From assembly GCF_014647055.1 (NCBI RefSeq), contig NZ_BMOL01000009.1, positions 1 to 64,000 of the forward strand: a stretch of DNA of 64,000 bases. Direction: 5' to 3'. This document shows positions 55,894 through 64,000 of this stretch, piece after piece. Source of the stretch: Deinococcus aerolatus. GTDB taxonomy: Bacteria; Deinococcota; Deinococci; Deinococcales; Deinococcaceae. Both the position numbers and the translations under genes were made by a program. Position 1 is the first letter of the stretch; the number at the start of each line of letters is the position of its first letter. Under the pieces are notes generated by a model. That model did not search any database. It saw nothing but the letters and a program-made list of their open reading frames with translations, and was not told where the DNA came from.

Positions 55894-57858
55894 CTACCGG
55901 CCCAGCCCTTCCGAGAAGTCCACCTCTGCGGCCCACTGCGGGCGGTCAATCAGCGGATTGCGGTTGCCCTGGCGGGCGAAAATCAGGGAATTGCGGTGGC
56001 GTTCCCAGTCGCCGGGCGGGGTGGCCGCGTGCCACGCCAGCAGGGTGTCCAGGTGCCGGGCACTGTACTGCCGCACCACGCCGGGATAGCGCAGCAGGAA
56101 GTACAGGGTGGCCCGCGCCGCCGCGCCCTTGCCGTGGGCGGGTTCGAACTCGCCGGGATCGCGGCGGCCACAGTCTGAACGCAGCGCTTCGCCGTAGTCG
56201 GGAAAGTCGAAATACGGCGTGTTGCCCCGGAACGAATTGCAGTCGGGTTCGCAGGCGAACAGGTGGTGCAGGTCCCCGCGCATCGGCTCGCGCTTGCTGA
56301 ACCAGCTTTGCGGGACGACATGCTCGCAGTTGTACGGGAAGGCATCTTCCAGCGTATCCAGCGAGAGGCCCTCGCGGGCGGCCAGCTCGGCGCGGCGGGC
56401 CTGCGCGGCCAGATCCGCGGCGATGAACTGTTCAGGGGTGTGTTCGCGGGCGCTGTAGAGGCTGCGGAGCTTGCCATCCGGCCAGACGTCTACCGCCGGG
56501 TACAGTTCGGTGGCGGGCGAGTACCGGGGCTGACGTGCGTGCGTGCGCGTCACCAGTTGTGACAGCGCCAGAAAGCGGTTCTGGGGCGTGCCGTCCGTCG
56601 CCAGACCGGCGTAGTAGGCTGCCGCGTCCGCCTCGTCCTGCGGCTTCAGGTAACTGCCGGACGGCTGTGGGCTGCGCGGCGCGGGCACGGGCAGCGGCGG
56701 CGCTAGCGTCTGGGCTACCCTCACCTTCAGCGTGACGGGCCAGCTGGCCACGCCGTCCGCGCCTGGGGTGATCTGGCCCAAGTCCACAGGGCTGACCGCT
56801 TCCAGCGCGCCCCCGCCTGGGCCCACCGGGCCGGCGAGACTCACAGGTAGCCGGTTGCCGCTCAACACTTCGGTGACCAGGGCATTGCCAGCCGCGTCGG
56901 CACGGGTCCGCAGATCATTCAGGATGCGGCTGACGCGCACGCCCTCGTTGGCCATCCAGTCGATGGCGCTGTCCGGGTCACCGGGTTGCAGCGGCTGGCC
57001 GTCCCGGCGCAGCGTGCGGCCCTGGCTGTCCGTGCGCGGGACGCCGCTGTGGTGCAGGGCCACCACCTCCCAGGCGTCGTTGAACACCGGGCTGCCGCTG
57101 CTGCCGGGGGCCGTGTCGGTCTCGTAGTGCAGGAAGTCGGGCAGCATGTCGATCAGGCGGTTCTCGCGCAGGGCGATCTGCTTGGTCTCGCCGCCGGGGT
57201 GCTGCACGATGCTCAGGGCCTCGCCCAGCAGGGTCTTGTCGGTGCTGGCGATCAGCGGCAGCCATCCATAGGCCCCAGTGTCGCCGCGCACCCCCACCAG
57301 CGAGTAATCCAGCGTCTCGGAGGTCACGAACAGCGCGTCCGGGTCCAGCGGCAGCGCGACGGGCGTGGCCAGTTCGCCGCCGGGCAGCAGCTCGTAATTG
57401 AACTCGATAACCGCCAATCGGGCGGTGGCCGGGTCCTCCAGCACGTGGTGGTTGGTCAGGATGGCGCGCGGGCTGCACAGCCAGCCGGTGCCAAAGCCCA
57501 CGGTGCGGCCCCGCGCGTCCTTCAGCACCACCCGGCCCACCGCCCGCGAGGCGCTGCGGGCCAGATCCAGGTACGCCACGCCCACCAGATCGTTGGCCCC
57601 CAGCACCCGCTCGGCCTGAATCCGGGTTTTGCCGGGCAGGCGCTCGGTGACAGCCGCCATCGTCTCACGGCCCTCGGCCAGGGCGCAGGCGTCGGCATAC
57701 GGCACCCCCAGGCGGGTCAACCGGGCTTCCATGCGTCCCTCGGAATTGGCCGCCAGCGGGCCGCCCACGATCAGGCGCTCGTGCGTGCGCGCCCTCTCGG
57801 TATCGCGGCTGACATAACGGGCGTGCGTCTGTTCCAGCACCTCGGGCGGAATGTCCAT
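55894..57858 (-). CDS. trypsin-like peptidase fused to endonuclease I
   Basis: 654 residues without a signal peptide. N-terminal unknown domain about 1-85; trypsin-like serine protease about 86-315 with the full triad His138 (TNHHVL), Asp184 (LDYSLV) and Ser254 (GSSGSPVF); a linker (about 320-405); then an endonuclease I (EndA/NucM-type) domain about 410-650 with the motif CEHVVPQSWF (Glu512, His513), Asn541 in CNSFRGN, and KGAAARATLYFLLRYPG. Endonuclease I proteins are normally secreted; here the enzyme would act in the cytoplasm, perhaps kept inactive until proteolysis. ATG 57858 follows TACGCT by 6 bases (leaderless). A conflict or stress role is inferred. Confidence 0.82.
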   Translation of the reverse strand: MDIPPEVLEQTHARYVSRDTERARTHERLIVGGPLAANSEGRMEARLTRLGVPYADACALAEGRETMAAVTERLPGKTRIQAERVLGANDLVGVAYLDLARSASRAVGRVVLKDARGRTVGFGTGWLCSPRAILTNHHVLEDPATARLAVIEFNYELLPGGELATPVALPLDPDALFVTSETLDYSLVGVRGDTGAYGWLPLIASTDKTLLGEALSIVQHPGGETKQIALRENRLIDMLPDFLHYETDTAPGSSGSPVFNDAWEVVALHHSGVPRTDSQGRTLRRDGQPLQPGDPDSAIDWMANEGVRVSRILNDLRTRADAAGNALVTEVLSGNRLPVSLAGPVGPGGGALEAVSPVDLGQITPGADGVASWPVTLKVRVAQTLAPPLPVPAPRSPQPSGSYLKPQDEADAAAYYAGLATDGTPQNRFLALSQLVTRTHARQPRYSPATELYPAVDVWPDGKLRSLYSAREHTPEQFIAADLAAQARRAELAAREGLSLDTLEDAFPYNCEHVVPQSWFSKREPMRGDLHHLFACEPDCNSFRGNTPYFDFPDYGEALRSDCGRRDPGEFEPAHGKGAAARATLYFLLRYPGVVRQYSARHLDTLLAWHAATPPGDWERHRNSLIFARQGNRNPLIDRPQWAAEVDFSEGLGR

Positions 57859-57950
57859 GCCGGTAGCGTAATGGACGGACCCCGGCGGAATTCACGGCTG
57901 GACCTCACCCGGCGCAGAGAAAACCACCGCGCCCGGATGCCCAGACCACG

Positions 57951-57981
57951 AAAAGAGGGCCAGTCGTCTGACCCGGCCCTC
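57951..57981 (-). terminator. terminator after serS
   Basis: GAGGGCC (57955-57961) pairs with GGCCCTC (57975-57981), and the AAAA at 57951-57954 gives a U tail on the minus strand. Confidence 0.7.
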
Positions 57982-57998
57982 ACGGTTTGTTTCTGAAC

Positions 57999-59276
<1,278 letters not shown>

Positions 59277-59567
59277 CTACTCGGCCTCGACGGTGCGGGG
59301 CACGCGGATAAAGCCGTCCTGGGTCTCGGGGGCCAGCCCGTAAATCACCGACACGGGGAACGCCTCGCCGGGCACATCGTCGCGCAGCACGTTGACCAGC
59401 GTCACCGGGCGCTGCATTTCCTCCACGCCATCCGTATCCACCTCGCGCAACTGTTCGAAGTAGCCCAGCACGCGGCTGAGGTCGTGGGTCATGGTTTCCC
59501 GCTCTTCGGGAGTCAGTTCCAGCCGCGCGAGGCTGGCGAGGTGGTTCATCTGGGCCGCGTCAATCAT
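59277..59567 (-). CDS. gatC: aspartyl/glutamyl-tRNA amidotransferase subunit C
   Basis: 96 residues from ATG 59567, 7 bases after TATACT (leaderless). The pattern [16 protein letters not shown], followed by [13 protein letters not shown] and a C-terminal [11 protein letters not shown], is GatC. It supports GatA and GatB in converting Asp-tRNA-Asn or Glu-tRNA-Gln to the amide. The longer frame to 60362 is rejected. GatA and GatB are not in the window. Operon gatC-serS. Confidence 0.92.
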   Translation of the reverse strand: MIDAAQMNHLASLARLELTPEERETMTHDLSRVLGYFEQLREVDTDGVEEMQRPVTLVNVLRDDVPGEAFPVSVIYGLAPETQDGFIRVPRTVEAE

Positions 59568-59907
59568 GACAGGCAGTATAGATTCCCGGCGCGGCCCCTG
59601 CTTCCCCTGCCAGCCGCAACAGTGGCGCAGCGCCACGGGCGGTGGCAGAGACTGCCGCAGCGTTGTATGGATGCCCCGCCCGACCAGGACAACGCTCCGC
59701 AAGCGGTGAATCCCACACCGTGCAGGCCGGGGCGTGAACCACATCTCTGTGGCATGGTGAAGGCCTGCGATGCTCAGCAGCACTCCGGAGGTTTTGGACA
59801 ACCCCTGGCTGGAAGGGAGCAGCGTGTCGTGCGTGCGGGACGTCTGTGCTGACATGGTCATTCGCCCTGTTGCAGCGCATGCCTGGCCGGAATTGAGAAA
59901 ACTCACA

Positions 59908-59936
59908 TTGACACCCCGCAACGGGCGGTGTAGCCT
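59908..59936 (+). promoter_or_regulatory. sigma-70 promoter of second sugar ABC operon
   Basis: TTGACA (59908-59913), 17 bases, then TAGCCT (59931-59936). The start would be near 59943, so the operator at 59962-59973 lies about 20-30 bases downstream, where a repressor would block elongation. Confidence 0.7.
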
Positions 59937-59961
59937 TCCACAATCACAACTGCGTAATCGT

Positions 59962-59973
59962 GGAACCGCTTCC
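59962..59973. promoter_or_regulatory. LacI-type operator in leader of second ABC operon
   Basis: GGAACCGCTTCC fits GGAA-N-CG-N-TTCC, symmetric except at the two N bases. It matches the pckA site except for the last base and the malE site except at two positions. Confidence 0.65.
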
Positions 59974-60023
59974 GAGGGGAAGCTGGCGTGCCGGAACCCC
60001 GGCCAGTCCACACAGGAGGATTC

Positions 60024-61283
<1,260 letters not shown>

Positions 61284-61636
61284 GCGCGGCCCACCCACCC
61301 CTCACCGTCAGGTGAAGCTGGGGGACGCCCGCTGGACTGGGCGTCCCCCACTTTGGTTCTCCAGCCCGATTCGGATACCGCCCGGGCCTTCCAGCAAACA
61401 AGAAGACCAATACGGAGACGTGATCTTCACCTGCCAGACCCTCCGCGTTGTCAACGTCAACCGCTTTTGCACCAGAACCTTCAAACAGAGACCAGCGTGG
61501 ACCGTTAAGCTGAGGGCCTCAAACTAGGCCAGCCATTCTCCACCGCAGCACGTTATTGACCGCGTAGCCGCCCACATTGCCGGGCAGCCCACTCTTTTTC
61601 GGGACTTCTTTTTCAGGGACCAGGAGGCCACAGACC
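61284..61636. other. intercistronic region between binding protein and permease
   Basis: 353 bases within the operon. It contains the hairpin at 61320-61349. No gene recognised beyond that. Confidence 0.5.
61320..61349 (+). terminator. intercistronic hairpin, partial terminator
   Basis: GGGGGACGCCC (61320-61330) pairs with GGGCGTCCCCC (61339-61349) around 8 bases. It follows the binding protein by 37 bases. The T run is poor, so partial read-through is likely. Confidence 0.65.
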
Positions 61637-62584
61637 ATGACCACGAACGCCCCCACCACGCCTCCACCCGCTCCACCGGCCCGGGGCAAGCGGACGCCGG
61701 GCATCGAGGCGTCCCGCGCCCGAACGGCCATCATCCTGCTGCTGCCCACCCTGATCGCCATCGCGCTGGTGGCGGGCTTTCCGCTGTACCGCACGATCTT
61801 CTTTTCCGTGCAGGAAGCCAACCTGACCACGCCGGACCAGTCCACCTTCATCGGGCTGCAGAACTTCTGGTTTACCACCGCCGAGGGTATTGGCCTGGGC
61901 TTCCTGCAGGACCCGCAGTGGTGGACCGCCGTCCGTAACACGCTGATTTTCACGGTGTTCTCGGTGTTTCTTGAAACCGTGTTTGGCATGATCATCGCGC
62001 TGGTGGTCAACAGCGCGTTTGCGGGGCGCTCGTTCCTGCGAACCGCCATGCTGATTCCCTGGGCCATTCCCACGGTGGTCTCGGCGCAGATGTGGGCCTA
62101 CATGTACAACGACTCCTTCGGGCTGATCGGGCAGGGGCTGCTGGGCGGGCAGGCGCTGCTGGCCGATCCGTCCAAGGCCATCTGGGCGCTGATCGCGGTG
62201 GACGTGTGGAAAACCACCTCCTTTATGGCGCTGCTGATTCTGGCCGGGTTGCAGAGCCTGCCGGGTGACATGTACGAGGCCGCCGACATGGACGGCGCGA
62301 GCAAGTGGACGCAGTTCTGGCGCATGACCCTGCCTCTGCTGCGGCCCGCGCTGCTGGTGGCCCTGGTGTTCCGCAGCCTGGACGCCCTGCGGGTGTTCGA
62401 CATCATGTACGTGATGCTGGGGGCCAACGTGGCGGCCAGCACCAGCATGACCGGCTACGCCCGCCAGCAGCTGATCGACAATCAGCTGCTGGGCACCGGC
62501 AGCGCCGTTTCCGTGGCGATCTTTATCATCATCATGACGATTGTGGTCATCTACGTGACCGCCTTCCGCGTGAAGTTCGACTAG
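61637..62584 (+). CDS. sugar ABC transporter permease 1 (ThuF-like)
   Basis: 315 residues, 6 hydrophobic segments, EAA loop [23 protein letters not shown] 61637 follows AGGAGG. A Thr/Pro-rich cytoplasmic N-terminus of about 20 residues precedes the first helix. Works with the permease starting at 62596 as a heterodimer. The substrate is set by the binding protein. Confidence 0.9.
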   Translation: MTTNAPTTPPPAPPARGKRTPGIEASRARTAIILLLPTLIAIALVAGFPLYRTIFFSVQEANLTTPDQSTFIGLQNFWFTTAEGIGLGFLQDPQWWTAVRNTLIFTVFSVFLETVFGMIIALVVNSAFAGRSFLRTAMLIPWAIPTVVSAQMWAYMYNDSFGLIGQGLLGGQALLADPSKAIWALIAVDVWKTTSFMALLILAGLQSLPGDMYEAADMDGASKWTQFWRMTLPLLRPALLVALVFRSLDALRVFDIMYVMLGANVAASTSMTGYARQQLIDNQLLGTGSAVSVAIFIIIMTIVVIYVTAFRVKFD

Positions 62585-62595
62585 GGGGTCTGGAC

Positions 62596-63447
62596 ATGAA
62601 CCTGAAACGCACCAATCCCAGCATGTACTACCTCCAGCGGACGCTGTTCTACCTGCTGGTCCTGGTCATTACCGCGTACCTGCTGTTTCCCTTCGCGTGG
62701 GCGGTGCTGACCAGCTTCCGTCGGGCGACCGACCTGTTCCTGCCGCCGCTTCAATTTATGACCGCCCCCACCACCCTCGACAACTACACGCAGGTGTTCG
62801 GCAACCCCAGCTTCCGGCGCGGATTGCTGTTCAGCACCATTGTCGCAGTGGGAGCGGTGGCCGTCAGCCTGCTGTTCGGCTCGTTTGCCGCCTACGCGCT
62901 GGGCCGGTTCCGCTTCAAGGGCAAACAGTTCATCATGTACATCATTCTGGCCGTCAGCGTGTTTCCGCAGATCGCCGTGCTGGGCGGGCTGTTCACGCTG
63001 ATCACCCGCTTTCGCCTGTTCGACAACCCGCTGGGCCTGATGGTCTCGTACCTGATCTTCACCATTCCGTTCACGGTCTGGGTGCTGACCTCCTTCGTGC
63101 GCGACATTCCCGGCGAGCTGGAGGAGGCGGCGCTGGTCGACGGGGCCAGCCCGCTACAGACGCTGTTCAAGGTGCTGTTCCCGGTGATGATGCCCGCGCT
63201 GGTCACCACCGGCCTGCTGGCCTTTATCAACGCCTGGAACGAGTACCTGTTCGCGCTGACCTTCATGAGCACCAACCGCACCGTGCCGGTGGTCATCGCC
63301 AACTACTCGGGCGCGTCGCAGTTTGACCAGCCGTGGGGGCCGATCATGGCCGCCAGCATTGTGGTGACCATTCCGCTGATCACCCTGGTCCTGATCTTCC
63401 AGCGCAATATCGTGTCCGGCCTGACGGCGGGGGCAGTCAAGGGCTAA
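62596..63447 (+). CDS. sugar ABC transporter permease 2 (ThuG-like)
   Basis: 283 residues, 6 hydrophobic segments, EAA loop [20 protein letters not shown]. It starts 11 bases after the previous stop with GGGGGT upstream. Pairs with the ThuF-like permease. No ATPase gene follows; the next gene is on the opposite strand after a terminator. Confidence 0.9.
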   Translation: MNLKRTNPSMYYLQRTLFYLLVLVITAYLLFPFAWAVLTSFRRATDLFLPPLQFMTAPTTLDNYTQVFGNPSFRRGLLFSTIVAVGAVAVSLLFGSFAAYALGRFRFKGKQFIMYIILAVSVFPQIAVLGGLFTLITRFRLFDNPLGLMVSYLIFTIPFTVWVLTSFVRDIPGELEEAALVDGASPLQTLFKVLFPVMMPALVTTGLLAFINAWNEYLFALTFMSTNRTVPVVIANYSGASQFDQPWGPIMAASIVVTIPLITLVLIFQRNIVSGLTAGAVKG

Positions 63448-63463
63448 CGTACTGGACCGTCCA

Positions 63464-63497
63464 GGGCCGCCTCTCCGAGACACTGGAGAGGCGGCCC
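63464..63497. terminator. terminator after second ABC operon
   Basis: GGGCCGCCTCTCC (63464-63476) pairs with GGAGAGGCGGCCC (63485-63497). It lies between convergent genes. Confidence 0.8.
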
Positions 63498-63521
63498 GTC
63501 TGTTCTGGGCTGGCCCCCGGC

Positions 63522-63941
63522 TCAGTTCAGCGGTCTGGTCCGCTCCCAGCCCACGCCCGCGTAGGTGTCGGCCACGTCGCACAGCATCTGGCGGGCCAGG
63601 GTGAACAGCTCGTCCTCGCCGGTCTGCTCCAGGCGGAAGGTGCCGCCCTCGCCGTACTCGCCCTGAAACGCCCCGCCCACGCGGCGCACCCGCACCAGTA
63701 CCTCACACAGCCCCAGCCGCAGCCAGGCGGCGTGAAAGCCCCCGGTGGGCACGGGGCGCAGGCGGTTGGCCGGGTCGGTGGTGAAATCCAGCGTGACATT
63801 GTTGAGGGGCAATCCCGGTCCACTGGCCGCCCGCAGGGCGTGATACAGCGCGTTGATGAACGCCTCACAGGCCCGTTCCTCGGCCTGCCGCTCGTGGGCA
63901 TGGCGGCGAATGGCCGCCTGAAGCTCGTCAAATTCACTCAT
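63522..63941 (-). CDS. unknown acidic protein
   Basis: 139 residues. Begins MSEFDELQAAIRRHAHERQ with a helical N-terminus, then a mixed alpha/beta part (LNNVTLDFTTDPANRLRPV, GGFHAAWLRLGLCEVLVRV). No signal peptide or membrane segment. Not recognised. Its relation to genes beyond the window is not visible. Confidence 0.6.
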   Translation of the reverse strand: MSEFDELQAAIRRHAHERQAEERACEAFINALYHALRAASGPGLPLNNVTLDFTTDPANRLRPVPTGGFHAAWLRLGLCEVLVRVRRVGGAFQGEYGEGGTFRLEQTGEDELFTLARQMLCDVADTYAGVGWERTRPLN

Positions 63942-64000
63942 GGCAGGTCACTCGCGGCGGGCATGTCGGCTCTATTCGTACCATGCCCGCTTGGAGTGCA

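Larger units (their letters stand above)
59568..60023. other. divergent region gatC / second ABC operon
   Basis: 456 bases without a convincing gene. Contains the gatC -10, the promoter at 59908-59936 and the operator at 59962-59973. ORFs between 59640 and 59900 are short with no start signals. Confidence 0.5.

Overview
The window is GC-rich chromosomal DNA from a member of Deinococcus or a close relative. Three kinds of evidence support this. First, gene content: a RecF-DciA pair, RecN, a HelD-like helicase, a topoisomerase I with a Lys/Ala-rich tail, a LEA-like repeat protein, MalEFG and ThuEFG-type transporters without an ATPase, and an ornithine-racemase-like enzyme. Second, protein style: Ala/Arg/Leu-rich proteins with long Pro/Ala linkers. 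Third, at least 20 genes start with ATG or GTG 6-8 bases after a TANNNT -10 hexamer, the leaderless arrangement known from Deinococcus. No rRNA, CRISPR array or intact insertion sequence was seen. One tRNA, tRNA-Leu(CAA), is present.

Layout. 1-10.0 kb is gene-poor and accessory in character. It holds exported proteins of unknown role, a beta-helix lipoprotein, a tandem pair of small secreted paralogues with a duplicated leader, a STAND/LuxR regulator, about 0.7 kb without a convincing gene, and a tyrosine recombinase whose coupled downstream ORF is unknown. It ends at tRNA-Leu(CAA), which looks like an integration boundary. 10.3-31 kb is housekeeping and metabolism: nucleoside hydrolase, a MalT-like/SARP regulator, 3-hydroxybutyrate dehydrogenase, a CAP protein, M3 oligopeptidase, a KhtTU-like K+/H+ antiporter pair, TrmB with a half-size GidA-like protein, topoisomerase I, a DUF218 protein, MurJ and phosphoglucomutase. 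30.7-45.4 kb holds two related lipoproteins, the HelD-like helicase, the racemase/GNAT pair, the TruD operon, MoaB, RecF-DciA, DoxX, a PrcB-like lipoprotein and RecN.

45.6-63.9 kb holds the LEA-like protein, PEP carboxykinase, malEFG, an MFS exporter under a TetR-type dyad, a DinB-like protein, a trypsin-endonuclease I fusion, gatC-serS and a second sugar ABC operon. The sites GAAACGCTTCC (before malE), GAACCGCTTCC (before the second ABC operon) and GAACCGCTTCA (before pckA) are nearly the same LacI-type operator. This suggests one carbohydrate regulator controls sugar uptake and gluconeogenesis together. Neither ABC operon carries an ATPase, so both probably use a shared MsiK/MalK-type ATPase encoded elsewhere.

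The strongest candidates for new biology are the cytoplasmic trypsin-endonuclease I fusion (55894-57858), the membrane-linked 11-mer LEA-like protein (45685-47001), the shared operator, the mutually exclusive hairpins before pckA, and the tandem secreted pair whose leaders are more alike than their proteins.
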